Source: Faecalicatena sp. Marseille-Q4148
GTDB lineage: Bacteria; Bacillota; Clostridia; Lachnospirales; Lachnospiraceae
DNA length: 64,000 bases
Assembly (NCBI GenBank): GCA_018228665.1
Contig: CP073692.1
Span: 1,500,046-1,564,045 of the forward strand
Direction of reading: 5' to 3'
Below are positions 1 through 10,534 of this stretch, piece after piece. Numbering within the stretch: the stretch's first letter is position 1; each line of letters opens with the position of its first letter. A program made the position numbers and the translations under genes. Under the pieces are notes generated by a model, which saw nothing but the letters and a program-made list of their open reading frames with translations, was not told where the DNA came from and searched no databases.

Positions 1-988
1 TTCTCCGAACCCGGGATGTCTTTACCGCATCTTTGCCCTCTGCTTCTCCCAAAGATGCCGTTTCCTGTCGCTCATTAATTGTCTTCACTGTTTTCTCCGG
101 TGGTGCAATCTGAATCTTTGGAACTGCCTTCACATAATAATAGAATTCATCATCTTCAAACTGAAGACGTTCTGTTCTCGTATAATCAACCGCAAATACA
201 AAAAATTCTATCAGAAACCCAATCGCTCCCGCCACAAGGCAGCCAACAATCAGTTCTACATAGGACGTGTTGATATTTAAAATGATTTCGCCCCCGACAA
301 TCACGATCATATTAACAACGATTCCGGAAACAATTGCTATTTCCCATGCATGATCTACCGCCAGTCTTCTGATTCCGTACACAGCAAGCAGACAGATTCC
401 AAATGCTGCGATCATAATCCACATTTCTTTATTTGAGAATGCTTTCTGCAGAAATACTGTTATCTGCTGCATCATTCCGCCTTCCAGACCTTTCAGAACC
501 GTAGCTGATTCATTGACATAAGTAACCATGTAATATGTGATCACACCAAGCGCGATTGGAAGAACCGCTGTCGGTGTACCGATCAATCCCCATACAATCG
601 GAATCACATATGGGATTTTAAATGCAAATGCAATCGGAACAAGCAAAATAATCACGCCTGTCTTTGGTGCAAATCGAAAGTAAAAGATAAACATAAGAAC
701 AAATATTGCCAAAGCTGTAGCTGCAATCCCAAGTGAAAGTGAAAACAGATGGGCAATCGTTAAACCGGCTGCTGCAAGCACGGTAAATACCGTTGGCAAA
801 AATGCGCATACAACCGCCAGTACCACCATAACAACCGGCTGTGCAAGCGGCTTCATATACCCAAGCTTCGTACTGACAAACCAAAATGTCAGAAACGCAA
901 GTGCAAATTGAATGGCCTTATCAATGTAAAAGGAATATTTCGCGTACAGACGCTGAAGCTTCTCTTTCCAAACTAATAAATTACTCAT
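1..988 (-). CDS. integral membrane protein, C-terminus cut by window edge
   Basis: The reading frame opens at an ATG at 988 and stays open to base 1, giving at least 329 residues. It begins MSNLLVWKEKL and is followed by many long hydrophobic stretches, roughly residues 22-220 and again near 245-275. A hydrophilic tail then carries an acidic, tyrosine-rich patch (DDEFYYYVKAVPKI) and charged residues up to the edge. The start follows directly on the TAG of the upstream small membrane-protein gene, so the two are translationally coupled and probably form one membrane complex. I do not recognise a named family, and the function is unknown. The gene is almost certainly real, but its true end lies outside the window. 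Confidence 0.8.
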   Translation of the reverse strand, partial: MSNLLVWKEKLQRLYAKYSFYIDKAIQFALAFLTFWFVSTKLGYMKPLAQPVVMVVLAVVCAFLPTVFTVLAAAGLTIAHLFSLSLGIAATALAIFVLMFIFYFRFAPKTGVIILLVPIAFAFKIPYVIPIVWGLIGTPTAVLPIALGVITYYMVTYVNESATVLKGLEGGMMQQITVFLQKAFSNKEMWIMIAAFGICLLAVYGIRRLAVDHAWEIAIVSGIVVNMIVIVGGEIILNINTSYVELIVGCLVAGAIGFLIEFFVFAVDYTRTERLQFEDDEFYYYVKAVPKIQIAPPEKTVKTINERQETASLGEAEGKDAVKTSRVRR

Positions 989-1384
989 CTACCTTTTCTC
1001 CTTTTTATACATCTTATTCAAAAGATTCAAATCCCGATTATAGCGCTTTACCCGCTCTCTCGCCTGGTCATGGCGCTTCTTATAGAGCTGACTGCTGATA
1101 ATTCCATAGCAAACGATAAGAAGCAGATATCCTATAATGATACCGCCTGCTATCACAATCATTCCCTGCAGACTCAAATGTTCCATAATTTTCTCTGCAA
1201 ACACTACTCCTAACAGAGCAAGCAGAATCATATAACCGATCGTTACCCAAATGAATGTCCAGATCACATTCCATCCTGCATAATCTTTTCTAAAATAGGC
1301 ACTGATTTTGAAATCTTCCTGACCTTGTTTCTGCTCATAAGCGGCCATCCGCGTCATTAGCTTTACTCGTTCTTCATTCAGCAT
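989..1384 (-). CDS. small two-helix membrane protein
   Basis: This is a 131-residue protein with a charged N-terminus, two hydrophobic helices (about residues 40-65 and 72-98) and a highly basic C-terminal tail rich in Lys and Arg. A GAGGTG ribosome site precedes the ATG. Its stop codon touches the start of the next, larger membrane-protein gene, so the pair is probably one transcription unit and may be a hetero-oligomer. I recognise no domain with assignable function. Confidence 0.75.
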   Translation of the reverse strand: MLNEERVKLMTRMAAYEQKQGQEDFKISAYFRKDYAGWNVIWTFIWVTIGYMILLALLGVVFAEKIMEHLSLQGMIVIAGGIIIGYLLLIVCYGIISSQLYKKRHDQARERVKRYNRDLNLLNKMYKKEKR

Positions 1385-1432
1385 AGTTTCACCTCAATGT
1401 TCGTTCTTTCCTCATTGTAGTATATCATATAG

Positions 1433-2137
1433 TTAGAAACCTTGTCCAATACTTATAGTTAAAAAATATACTCTTTCTACGCCTTTTTTGTGCATTTTTC
1501 TGGAAATCGTGTCGATTGTCGCACCAGTTGTATAAATATCATCCAGAAGCAATACTCTTCTATATTTTTTGATCTGCTCATCAATCACAAATGCCCTCCG
1601 AAGATTTTCTGTACGCTCTGCCGGATCAAGCTCTTTTGACGGTTTCGTATCTTCCACTCGAATGACGACATTCTCATCCAGCGGAATTTGTGAGATACGC
1701 GACAGTTGTTTTGCGATCACTGCCGCTTGATTGTATCCCCGCTTTCGATATCTTTTCCGGTGAACCGGAACCGGTATGATTACGTCCGGTTTCCATCTTT
1801 GCATCTCCTCTGCATACCTTTCCCAGAGACTTTTTGCAAAATACGAGCCATAGTATCTCTGGTTTTTATATTTAAAGCGATAAAGTGCATCGCTGACCGG
1901 AGTTTTATGTACCCAGAGACTCCGTCCTTCCTCAAAACTCTTTTTGCGCTTTTTACAGTCAAAACAGTATTCCTGCTGCTCGTCCGGTATCGGTTTTCCA
2001 CATTTACAACAGCGTGGCTCCTGAACCCACTCCAGCTTTTCACTGCAGCGATCGCAAAGCTCATTTGGTTCTGTCTCATCACAAAACGGGCAACGATGGG
2101 GATACAACAATTCTGCTAAATGGTATTGTAATTTCAA
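1433..2137 (-). CDS. comF: ComF family protein (phosphoribosyltransferase-like)
   Basis: The 234-residue protein has an N-terminal zinc-binding region with cysteine pairs CPFC, CDRC, CCKC and CFDC. A phosphoribosyltransferase fold follows, whose PRPP loop is seen as LLLDDIYTTGAT near residues 196-207. ComF proteins are associated with DNA uptake or processing in competent bacteria and occur widely in non-competent ones, so the exact role here is unproven. The start is a TTG placed immediately after the TAA of recD2, with only a weak GAAGAA upstream. Translation is therefore probably coupled to recD2, which suggests a shared DNA-metabolism role. Confidence 0.88.
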   Translation of the reverse strand: MKLQYHLAELLYPHRCPFCDETEPNELCDRCSEKLEWVQEPRCCKCGKPIPDEQQEYCFDCKKRKKSFEEGRSLWVHKTPVSDALYRFKYKNQRYYGSYFAKSLWERYAEEMQRWKPDVIIPVPVHRKRYRKRGYNQAAVIAKQLSRISQIPLDENVVIRVEDTKPSKELDPAERTENLRRAFVIDEQIKKYRRVLLLDDIYTTGATIDTISRKMHKKGVERVYFLTISIGQGF

Positions 2138-4396
2138 TTATTCTTCTAAGACGCCGTTCATTTCCCGAATACAGCGATCAAGAGACGTATATCTCTGCTG
2201 CTCACTTGTATTCTGAATCATGTTCTGAAGTGCCTCTTCACTTCCCACAAGTGTGACGCACTTTCTTGCGCGGGTAACTGCCGTGTACAGCAGATTTCGA
2301 TGATATAGCTGGCGCGGTCCCGGTAAAAGAGGAATCACAACCGCCGGATATTCGCTTCCCTGCGCTTTATGTATCGTAATTGCATAAGCCAGTTCCAGTT
2401 CTTCCAGATTTTTAAAAGAATACTCTACCTTCCGCTTTTCATCATATTCTACCGTGAGTGTCTCTGTATAATGATTAATTGCAGTAATCACTCCCATATC
2501 TCCGTTAAACACACCCATTCCTTTATCGATGACAAGACCAAACTTTGTTGCCACTTCCCACTCTAACTGGTAATTGTTCTTAATCTGCATGACTTTATCG
2601 CCAACACGAAACAATTTATCCCCAAATTCTTTTTCTTCCTTCGATTTATCCGGCGGATTCAAATACTGCTGTAAGATTTTATTCAGCCGCTCAACTCCGA
2701 GAAGCCCTTTCTTCATCGGTGTCATAACCTGAATATCATACGGATCTGCCTGGACATATTTCGGAAGTTTTTTCTGGATCAATGCGATCGTTACCGCGAT
2801 AATCGTATTCGCATCTTGCCTTCTCAGGAAAAAGAAATCTCTGCTCTTATTATCCAGTGTCAATGGAATTCCAAAATTGATTTTATGAGCATTCATAACA
2901 ATATCACTCTCACTGGCCTGTCGAAAGATTTTTTTTAATTCCACAACAGGAAATTGTTCTGAATGGATCAAATCTTTCAGCATACTTCCCGGACCGACAG
3001 ACGGAAGCTGATTCCTGTCTCCCACCAAAATCAGTCTTGTTCCTACAACAATTGCTTTTAGCAGCGCATGCATGAGCGGCAGATCTACCATAGACATTTC
3101 ATCAATGATAATCACATCTGCCTCCAGCGGATTTTCTTCATTTCTGGAAAATCCACTATGTCCTCCATCTTCTTCCGGATTCCCGCTGATTTCCAACAAT
3201 CTGTGAATCGTCTGCGCCTCGTAACCTGTTGTTTCTGTCATTCGTTTTGCTGCTCTTCCAGTTGGTGCGGCCAGTGAAATCTCCAGACCTTCGCTGTCAA
3301 AATAGCGTATCATCGCATTAATCGTTGTCGTCTTTCCCGTACCCGGTCCTCCTGTCAGAATAAAAACACCGTGTTTTACAGCTTCTATCACTGCCTCCCG
3401 CTGAGTTTCTTCCAATTTTAGATCGGCATTTTCTTCTACTTTGCGAAGACGATTTTCGATAACAAGATCCATAATATCCACATTCACATTCAAGTCATGC
3501 AGCATTTTTGCTGTATTCAGCTCCATATAATAATAATTGGCTCCATACACCCGAACTTCTTCGATCGGATTTCCGTAAGAATCTTCTCCATTTTGTACAC
3601 GCTTCAAAACAATCTTTCGTTCCATGGAAAGATCCATCAAGTATTTCTCAATATCCTGAATTCCAACTTCTAACAAATCGCTGGCTCTTCTAAGAAGTAC
3701 TTCTTCCGGCAAATATACATGCCCTTCCGAAACACTCTGCAAAAGTGTATAAAAAATTCCGCTGCGGATACGGTAATCCGAATCCGTGTGAATCCCAATT
3801 CTCGAAGCAATCTCATCTGCTGTGCGAAAACCAACTCCCTGGATGTCATCTGCCAGACGATATGGATTTTCCTCCAGAACCCTATATACATTGAGTCCAT
3901 ACTGCTGATAAATCTTCGCTGCCAGCGCAGTGGAAATGCCATATTTCTGTAAGTAGATCATTGCTTTTCGCATATCTTTTTTACTCTCTACCTGCTCTGC
4001 AATTTCTCTCGCCTTTCGCTCACTGATTCCTTTCACTTCTGCTAACCGTTCCGGTTCCTCTTCGATAATGCGAAATGTATCTTCTTTAAACTTCCGCACA
4101 ATTCTGGACGCTAATGCTGCTCCCAGTCCTTTAATCGCCCCTGAACCAAGATATCGCTCAATCGAAAGCAGATCCTCTGGTTCCTTTATCTTATGGGACA
4201 GTACTTTCAGCTGTGTTCCGTACACTGCATGCGTTGTATATTCACCAGATACATCCAGCATTTCCCCTTCATTTATATAAGGAAATGTTCCGACACAGGT
4301 AAGTTCCCCTTCATCGCTTACAAGCTGAAATACGGTATATCCATTATCTTCATTCCGAAACACAATATGCTCTACATAACCACTTAGATTTTCCAT
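2138..4396 (-). CDS. recD2: RecD2-type SF1B ATP-dependent DNA helicase
   Basis: This is a 5'-3' helicase of the RecD2 type found in bacteria without RecBC-bound RecD. It has an N-terminal OB-like region (YVEHIVFRNEDNGYTVF), a helix-hairpin-helix region, a Walker A motif GGPGTGKTTT, a DEMSM Walker B and the C-terminal UvrD-like motif AYAITIHKAQGSE. I place the start at the ATG at 4396 (MENLSGYVEH), because AAAGGA lies 8 bases upstream; a start 24 bases further upstream has less support. Its TAA abuts comF. The protein probably acts in recombinational or mismatch-linked repair. Confidence 0.93.
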   Translation of the reverse strand: MENLSGYVEHIVFRNEDNGYTVFQLVSDEGELTCVGTFPYINEGEMLDVSGEYTTHAVYGTQLKVLSHKIKEPEDLLSIERYLGSGAIKGLGAALASRIVRKFKEDTFRIIEEEPERLAEVKGISERKAREIAEQVESKKDMRKAMIYLQKYGISTALAAKIYQQYGLNVYRVLEENPYRLADDIQGVGFRTADEIASRIGIHTDSDYRIRSGIFYTLLQSVSEGHVYLPEEVLLRRASDLLEVGIQDIEKYLMDLSMERKIVLKRVQNGEDSYGNPIEEVRVYGANYYYMELNTAKMLHDLNVNVDIMDLVIENRLRKVEENADLKLEETQREAVIEAVKHGVFILTGGPGTGKTTTINAMIRYFDSEGLEISLAAPTGRAAKRMTETTGYEAQTIHRLLEISGNPEEDGGHSGFSRNEENPLEADVIIIDEMSMVDLPLMHALLKAIVVGTRLILVGDRNQLPSVGPGSMLKDLIHSEQFPVVELKKIFRQASESDIVMNAHKINFGIPLTLDNKSRDFFFLRRQDANTIIAVTIALIQKKLPKYVQADPYDIQVMTPMKKGLLGVERLNKILQQYLNPPDKSKEEKEFGDKLFRVGDKVMQIKNNYQLEWEVATKFGLVIDKGMGVFNGDMGVITAINHYTETLTVEYDEKRKVEYSFKNLEELELAYAITIHKAQGSEYPAVVIPLLPGPRQLYHRNLLYTAVTRARKCVTLVGSEEALQNMIQNTSEQQRYTSLDRCIREMNGVLEE

Positions 4397-4421
4397 GTTC
4401 CATATCCTTTCGTACAGCATA

Positions 4422-4443
4422 AAAGAGGGTATCCACCCTCTTT
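4422..4443 (-). terminator. terminator downstream of the MreB-type gene
   Basis: A perfect 8-base stem (AAAGAGGG with CCCTCTTT) closes a short loop just past the MreB-like stop codon and is followed on the minus strand by TTTTA. It separates that gene from recD2. Confidence 0.75.
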
Positions 4444-4446
4444 CAC

Positions 4447-5436
4447 TTAAATGCCTTTTCGTCCTCCCATGAATTCCACAAACTGACCTGTTCCAACTGC
4501 AACCGCCTGCATTGGTTCTTCTGCAGTCATTGTATGGATTCCTGTCTTTTCTTCAATCAGTCCTTCTAACCCGCGAAGCATCGCTCCGCCCCCGGTCAGC
4601 ACAATTCCCCGATCAAGAATATCTGCCGACAATTCCGGCGGTGTTTGTTCCAACACTCCGGTTACTGCCTCCACAATCTGAAGCGCGGCTTCACGAAGCG
4701 CTTCTTCTGTCTCGGAAGCAGTAACTTCTACCGTCTTCGGAAGCCCCGTGATCAGATTTCTTCCGCGGACTTCCATCACACTTTCTTCCGCAAATGGACA
4801 GACTGTACCAATCTTAATCTTCATTTCCTCTGCTGTCCGTTCACCGATCAGTAAATTATGCTGTTTCTTCATATAGCGTACGATGGCATCATCAAAATCA
4901 TCTCCTGCAATCTTGAGCGAACGATTCACAACAGTTCCTCCAAGCGAAATGACGGCAATATCCGATGTTCCACCTCCAACATCTACAATCATATTACCGC
5001 AAGGTTTCGAAATATCAATTCCGGCGCCAATAGCGGCTGCCACCGGCTCCTCAATCAAATAGACTTCTCTCGCTCCTGCTGCATAGGTTGCCTCCTCTAC
5101 AGCTTTCTTCTCCACTTCTGTTACTCCACTTGGTACACATACACTGATGCGAGGTTTCTTCAACGTTCGTTTGCCAAGCGACTTCTGCACAAAGTACTTA
5201 ATCATCTTCTCTGTTACTGTATAATCTGAGATCACTCCCTTGCGGAGCGGTCTTACCGCAATAATATTACCCGGTGTTCGTCCAAGCATCATCCGCGCTT
5301 CCTCACCAATGGCCTTGATCTCATTTGTATCTCTGTCAAATGCAACTACTGAAGGTTCCTTCAGCACTACACCTTTTCCTCTCACGTATACAAGAATACT
5401 CGCAGTTCCCAAATCGATTCCGATATCTACTGACAT
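4447..5436 (-). CDS. mreB: MreB/Mbl-type rod-shape actin homologue
   Basis: The 329-residue protein is a bacterial actin. It shows the phosphate-1 motif DIGIDLGTASILVYV at the N-terminus, VDVGGGTSDIAVIS (phosphate 2) near residue 150 and LTGGGAMLRGL (adenosine motif) near residue 286. MreB and Mbl form membrane-bound filaments that orient lateral cell-wall synthesis. There is no mreC or mreD next to it, and it is a single gene between recD2 and uvrA. That suggests an orphan Mbl or MreBH-type paralogue rather than the mre-operon copy, but the sequence alone does not settle which paralogue it is. Confidence 0.9.
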   Translation of the reverse strand: MSVDIGIDLGTASILVYVRGKGVVLKEPSVVAFDRDTNEIKAIGEEARMMLGRTPGNIIAVRPLRKGVISDYTVTEKMIKYFVQKSLGKRTLKKPRISVCVPSGVTEVEKKAVEEATYAAGAREVYLIEEPVAAAIGAGIDISKPCGNMIVDVGGGTSDIAVISLGGTVVNRSLKIAGDDFDDAIVRYMKKQHNLLIGERTAEEMKIKIGTVCPFAEESVMEVRGRNLITGLPKTVEVTASETEEALREAALQIVEAVTGVLEQTPPELSADILDRGIVLTGGGAMLRGLEGLIEEKTGIHTMTAEEPMQAVAVGTGQFVEFMGGRKGI

Positions 5437-5551
5437 ATCATTTCCCCTTTCGCAAATATCTTTCTTCCCGCGAATTCCAAGTAATTACGCATATTTCATT
5501 ATAATCGACTTTGTTATAAATGCAAAGTCTTTTTCCTGCATTTGCCGGTAT

Positions 5552-8392
5552 TTATGATTTTTTTAGAATTGCTTTGATATATCTTCCCGTATGTGACGCC
5601 GGATTTTCTGCCACTTCCTCCGGTGTTCCCTTTGCAATCACAGTGCCGCCTTTATCTCCGCCTTCCGGCCCCATATCAATGATATAATCTGCTGTCTTAA
5701 TTACATCCAGATTATGTTCAATTACAATTACCGTATTCCCGTCTCCCGACAGTCTTCGAAGAATTTCTGTCAGCTTGTGTACATCTGCAAAATGTAATCC
5801 TGTCGTAGGTTCATCTAAAATATAAACGGTCTTTCCGGTACTGCGCCGGCTAAGCTCTGTTGCAAGCTTAATTCGTTGTGCTTCTCCTCCGGATAATGTG
5901 GTAGATGGCTGTCCAAGACGTATATAACCAAGTCCCACGTCATACAGTGTCTCGATCTTTCTTCGAATACTAGGCACCGGTTCAAAGAATGTCATAGCTT
6001 CCTCTACTGTCATATCCAGTACATCATAAATGCTTTTTCCTTTATACTTTACTTCCAGCGTCTCACGATTATAGCGTTTTCCACCACATACTTCACATGG
6101 CACATAAACATCCGGAAGGAAATGCATCTCGATTTTAAGAATTCCGTCACCACTGCACGCTTCGCATCGGCCGCCTTTCACATTGAAACTAAATCTTCCT
6201 TTTTTATAACCTCTTGCCTTTGCATCCGGTGTCGCTGCAAATAAATCCCGGATCAGATCAAACACCCCTGTATACGTTGCCGGATTTGATCTCGGCGTAC
6301 GACCGATCGGAGACTGGTCAATCGCAATCACCTTATCTACCTGATCCAGTCCCTTCATATCTTTATGTTTTCCCGGAATCGTTCTCGCATGATTCAATTC
6401 TCTCGCAAGACGTTTATACAGAATTTCATTTACAAGTGAACTCTTTCCGGAACCGGAAACTCCAGTCACACAAGTCATTACCCCAAGCGGAAAGTCCACA
6501 CTGATTCCTTTCAGGTTGTTTTCTGCTGCGCCTGTTACTTTCAAAAATCCAGTCGGTGCTTTGCGTTCTGCCGGAACCGGAATCTTAATTCTTCCGCTAA
6601 GATATGCTCCTGTAATTGAGTCTGGATTCGCCATCACTTCTTCTGCTGTTCCGGCCGCAACTACCTTTCCTCCGTGCTCACCTGCTCCCGGTCCGATGTC
6701 TACAAGATAATCCGCCTCCCGCATCGTATCTTCATCATGTTCTACTACAATAAGAGTATTGCCAAGATCCCGTAAATGTTTCAATGTCTTTAATAATTTA
6801 TCATTATCTCTTTGATGCAGCCCAATACTTGGCTCATCAAGAATGTATGCAACTCCTACAAGCCCCGATCCGATCTGTGTCGCCAGCCGGATTCTCTGTG
6901 CTTCGCCTCCTGAGAGACTCCCCGTTGCCCTCGTTAGCGTAAGATAGTCTAGCCCCACATCCATTAAGAAACTAATTCTTGCCTTGATTTCTTTTAAAAT
7001 TTGTCCTCCGATCAGCTTCTGTGTTTCAGTTAATTCCAGTGTTTCCAGAAATTTCTGTAATTTCTCGATTGAAAGTGATGTTACCTCATAAATATTTTTT
7101 CCGCCAACGGTAACTGCCAGTGCCGCCGGCTTCAATCTCTGTCCTTTGCAGGCATGACATGGAGTGATCCGCATGAATGTCTCATATTCTGCTTTCATTG
7201 TTTCGGAACCTGTTTCCCGGTAACGGCGTTCTACATTTTTGATTAGGCCCTCAAACGCCACATCATAAACACCTTCTCCCCGCTGACCACGATAATAGAC
7301 TTTGACTTCTTTTCCATTCGTTCCATAAATTAACACATCTTGAACTTCCTTCGGATACTGTTCAAACGGCGTTTCAAGATCAAATCCATATTCTTTTGCC
7401 AATGCATCCAAAATTGCCCTTGTAAAGCTTCCTTTATCCGCACAGGACTGCCAGCCCATTACCTGAATCGCTCCATCCAGAATAGACAAGGACTTATCCG
7501 GAATCATCAGATCTATGTCAAATTCCATCTTATATCCGAGTCCGAAACATTCCGGACAAGCGCCAAATGGATTATTGAAAGAAAAACTGCGTGGTTCAAT
7601 CTCATCTACACTGATTCCACAGTCCGGGCATGAAAAACTTTGGCTGAAATTCATTTTTTCTCCATCCAGAACATCAATGACCAACAGTCCCTCTGCCAGT
7701 TCCAGTGCATTTTCCACAGAATCCGTCAGACGTTTTTCAATCCCTTCTTTTATGACAAGTCGATCTACTACAATTTCAATATTATGTTTAATATTCTTAT
7801 CGAGACTGATCTCTTCTGACAGCTCATACAGATTCCCATCAACCATTACTCGGACATATCCGCTCTTTTTCGCCCGCTCAAACAGTTTCGCATGGGTTCC
7901 CTTTCTGCCGCGTACAACGGGCGCAAGCACCTGTATCTTCGTCCGTTCCGGAAGTTCCATGATCTGATCTACCATTTGATCTACCGTCTGTTTTTTAATC
8001 TCTTTTTCGCATTTTGGACAGTGAGGAATTCCAATGCGTGCATATAATAGTCGAAAATAATCATAAATCTCTGTGACAGTTCCCACTGTTGAACGAGGAT
8101 TTCTGTTTGTTGATTTCTGGTCGATCGAAATCGCCGGCGACAATCCCTCAATGCTTTCCACATCCGGTTTCTCCATCTGTCCGAGAAACTGCCGCGCATA
8201 GGAAGACAGTGACTCCATATATCTTCGCTGTCCTTCCGCATAAATGGTGTCAAACGCCAACGAAGATTTTCCTGAACCTGACAGACCAGTCAATACCACA
8301 AGTTCATTTCTCGGAATGTCCAGATCAATATTTTTCAAATTATGTTCATTAGCACCTCTGATCTTAATATACTGTCTATTCTCTTTCGGCAT
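5552..8392 (-). CDS. uvrA: excinuclease ABC subunit A
   Basis: This 946-residue protein is the damage-recognition ATPase of nucleotide excision repair. It has two ABC modules, with Walker A motifs [14 protein letters not shown] near residue 35 and [11 protein letters not shown] near residue 645, and two LSGGEAQRI signatures. It also carries the CPxC zinc modules, including CPDCG and CEACSGDG. Length and order match the family throughout. It starts 5 bases after the uvrB stop, so uvrB-uvrA form an operon driven by the SOS-type promoter upstream of uvrB. Confidence 0.97.
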   Translation of the reverse strand: MPKENRQYIKIRGANEHNLKNIDLDIPRNELVVLTGLSGSGKSSLAFDTIYAEGQRRYMESLSSYARQFLGQMEKPDVESIEGLSPAISIDQKSTNRNPRSTVGTVTEIYDYFRLLYARIGIPHCPKCEKEIKKQTVDQMVDQIMELPERTKIQVLAPVVRGRKGTHAKLFERAKKSGYVRVMVDGNLYELSEEISLDKNIKHNIEIVVDRLVIKEGIEKRLTDSVENALELAEGLLVIDVLDGEKMNFSQSFSCPDCGISVDEIEPRSFSFNNPFGACPECFGLGYKMEFDIDLMIPDKSLSILDGAIQVMGWQSCADKGSFTRAILDALAKEYGFDLETPFEQYPKEVQDVLIYGTNGKEVKVYYRGQRGEGVYDVAFEGLIKNVERRYRETGSETMKAEYETFMRITPCHACKGQRLKPAALAVTVGGKNIYEVTSLSIEKLQKFLETLELTETQKLIGGQILKEIKARISFLMDVGLDYLTLTRATGSLSGGEAQRIRLATQIGSGLVGVAYILDEPSIGLHQRDNDKLLKTLKHLRDLGNTLIVVEHDEDTMREADYLVDIGPGAGEHGGKVVAAGTAEEVMANPDSITGAYLSGRIKIPVPAERKAPTGFLKVTGAAENNLKGISVDFPLGVMTCVTGVSGSGKSSLVNEILYKRLARELNHARTIPGKHKDMKGLDQVDKVIAIDQSPIGRTPRSNPATYTGVFDLIRDLFAATPDAKARGYKKGRFSFNVKGGRCEACSGDGILKIEMHFLPDVYVPCEVCGGKRYNRETLEVKYKGKSIYDVLDMTVEEAMTFFEPVPSIRRKIETLYDVGLGYIRLGQPSTTLSGGEAQRIKLATELSRRSTGKTVYILDEPTTGLHFADVHKLTEILRRLSGDGNTVIVIEHNLDVIKTADYIIDMGPEGGDKGGTVIAKGTPEEVAENPASHTGRYIKAILKKS

Positions 8393-8397
8393 ATTTC

Positions 8398-10377
8398 TTA
8401 TCCTTTCAACATCTGTTTTAACTCAATTAATTTATCTCTCAATTCAGCCGCCGCCTCAAAATTCAATTCGGCTGCCGCCTTCTTCATCTGCTTTTCAAGA
8501 TCCTTAATCAGCTTCTCCAGCTCCTTCTCACTCATAGATTCCGGATCTTTTTCCATTTTCAGTTCTTCTGCTGCAACCTTCTTGGAAATGCTGATCAGAT
8601 CACGCACAGATTTCTTAATCGTCTGTGGGGTAATTCCATGTTCTTCATTATACGCAATCTGAATTGCTCTTCTTCTCTCCGTCTCACTGATTGCCTTCTT
8701 CATCGAATCTGTCATATGATCTGCGTACATCACAACATGACCTTCCGCATTTCTCGCCGCACGGCCAATCGTCTGTACAAGTGAAGTTTCTGAACGCAGG
8801 AAGCCCTCTTTATCTGCATCCAGAATTGCAACAAGCGTAATTTCCGGAATGTCAAGACCTTCTCTCAGAAGATTAATTCCCACAAGCACGTCAAACACAT
8901 CTAGACGCATATCTCTAATAATCTCACTTCGTTCCAACGTGTCAATATCGGAATGCAGATAGCGAACGCGGATTCCAAGTTCTCTCATATAATCTGTCAG
9001 ATCTTCCGCCATTCGTTTCGTTAATGTCGTAATCAATACTTTATTCTTCTTAGCAATCTCCCGATTCACTTCACCGATCAAATCATCAATCTGTCCTTCC
9101 ACCGGACGCACGTCAACCTTTGGATCCAGAAGTCCTGTTGGCCGGATTACCTGCTCTGCCCGCAGAAGTTCATGTTCTTCCTCATATTGTCCCGGTGTTG
9201 CTGATACAAATAAAATCTGATCAATCTTTTCCTCAAACTCCTCAAAATTCAAAGGACGGTTATCCTTTGCAGACGGAAGTCGGAAACCATAATCTACAAG
9301 CGTTGTCTTTCGCGACTGATCACCGTGGTACATACCTCCAATCTGAGGAATCGTTTTATGAGATTCGTCAATGATCATAAGAAAATCATCCGGAAAATAA
9401 TCAATCAGCGTGTGTGGCGGCTGCCCCGGCGCAAGCCCGGTCAAATGTCTGGAATAGTTCTCAATTCCGGAACAAAATCCTGTTTCACGCATCATTTCAA
9501 TATCGAAATTCGTTCTCTCAGAAATTCTTTGCGCCTCCAGAAGCTTATCCTCTCCCTTGAAATAGCGAATCCGCTCCTCCAGTTCTTCTTCAATTTCACT
9601 GATCGCACGATTCATACTTTCCTGAGACACAACATAATGAGATGCCGGAAAGATTGCCACATGGTTCAGTGAGGCTTTAATCTCTCCTGTCAGCACATCC
9701 ACTTCTGTAATTCGATCCACCTCATCCCCGAAAAACTCAATTCGATATGCAACTCCCTCCGTCACTGCCGGAATGACTTCCAGCACATCTCCATGAACCC
9801 GAAACGTTCCACGCTTAAAATCAATATCATTTCGGTCGTATTGAATCTCGATCAACTTCTTCACAACTTCATCCCGATCTTTGATCATGCCCGGTCGGAG
9901 GGAAATTACCATCTCCTGATAATCGATCGGAGAACCAAGTCCGTAAATGCATGAGACACTGGCCACAATGATTACATCCCGTCGTTCTGAAAGCGCTGCT
10001 GTTGCGGAATGCCGCAGTTTATCAATCTCATCATTAATGGAAGAATCCTTCGCAATATAAGTATCCGAAGATGGGACATAAGCCTCCGGTTGATAGTAGT
10101 CATAGTAGGATACAAAGTATTCGACTGCATTATTCGGGAAGAATTCTTTGAATTCTCCATATAACTGAGCAGCTAACGTTTTGTTGTGTGCGATGATCAA
10201 TGTTGGTTTATTTAATTGTTGAATGACATTCGCCATTGTGAATGTCTTGCCAGATCCTGTAACCCCTAGTAACGTCTGGCATTGGTTACCTTCTTGAAAG
10301 CCTTTTACAAGCTGTTCGATTGCCTGGGGCTGGTCGCCGGTAGGGGCATATTCTGATACTAATTCAAAATGATCCAT
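8398..10377 (-). CDS. uvrB: excinuclease ABC subunit B
   Basis: The 659-residue helicase-like subunit loads onto lesions with UvrA and recruits UvrC. It has a Walker [12 protein letters not shown] near residue 39, the beta-hairpin tyrosine-rich stretch ([12 protein letters not shown]) near residue 93, DESH in motif II and a C-terminal UVR coiled coil. Its first codons up to about 90 exist a second time at 17.68-17.95 kb as a dead copy. The 5' end used here may therefore have been brought in by the neighbouring island (inference). The gene itself is intact. Confidence 0.97.
   Translation of the reverse strand: MDHFELVSEYAPTGDQPQAIEQLVKGFQEGNQCQTLLGVTGSGKTFTMANVIQQLNKPTLIIAHNKTLAAQLYGEFKEFFPNNAVEYFVSYYDYYQPEAYVPSSDTYIAKDSSINDEIDKLRHSATAALSERRDVIIVASVSCIYGLGSPIDYQEMVISLRPGMIKDRDEVVKKLIEIQYDRNDIDFKRGTFRVHGDVLEVIPAVTEGVAYRIEFFGDEVDRITEVDVLTGEIKASLNHVAIFPASHYVVSQESMNRAISEIEEELEERIRYFKGEDKLLEAQRISERTNFDIEMMRETGFCSGIENYSRHLTGLAPGQPPHTLIDYFPDDFLMIIDESHKTIPQIGGMYHGDQSRKTTLVDYGFRLPSAKDNRPLNFEEFEEKIDQILFVSATPGQYEEEHELLRAEQVIRPTGLLDPKVDVRPVEGQIDDLIGEVNREIAKKNKVLITTLTKRMAEDLTDYMRELGIRVRYLHSDIDTLERSEIIRDMRLDVFDVLVGINLLREGLDIPEITLVAILDADKEGFLRSETSLVQTIGRAARNAEGHVVMYADHMTDSMKKAISETERRRAIQIAYNEEHGITPQTIKKSVRDLISISKKVAAEELKMEKDPESMSEKELEKLIKDLEKQMKKAAAELNFEAAAELRDKLIELKQMLKG
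10124..10145 (+). repeat. 22 bp direct repeat in uvrB, candidate left attachment core
   Basis: This 22-base stretch inside uvrB (codons about 78-85, encoding the conserved FFPNNAV region) recurs exactly and in the same orientation at 17695-17716, in the dead uvrB copy. Homology between the two copies begins only about 20 bases before it, at about 10107, so this is the natural place for the recombination crossover. That it is an integrase attachment core is inference, because no integrase gene remains. Confidence 0.5.
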
Positions 10378-10475
10378 GAAATTCTCCTATACAATTTAAA
10401 TTAGGTAAATACCATTTTCCCAATTTAACTTTATATTTTGATAACAACTTTATATATTATCTTTATTCTTTTTCT

Positions 10476-10527
10476 ATTATAGCAAACTATAAAATAAAAG
10501 TATAGAACAAAATCGAATGTTTGTTCT
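10476..10527 (-). promoter_or_regulatory. uvrBA promoter with LexA/SOS-like box
   Basis: On the minus strand an extended -10 (TGCTATAAT, at 10476-10484) lies downstream of AGAACAAACATTCG (10514-10527). That sequence differs from the Gram-positive LexA consensus CGAACRNRYGTTYG at two positions. The spacing puts the box just upstream of or over the -35 region. SOS induction of uvrB is usual in Firmicutes. The same arrangement is preserved at 19625-19676. Confidence 0.65.
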
Positions 10528-10534
10528 TTTTTGT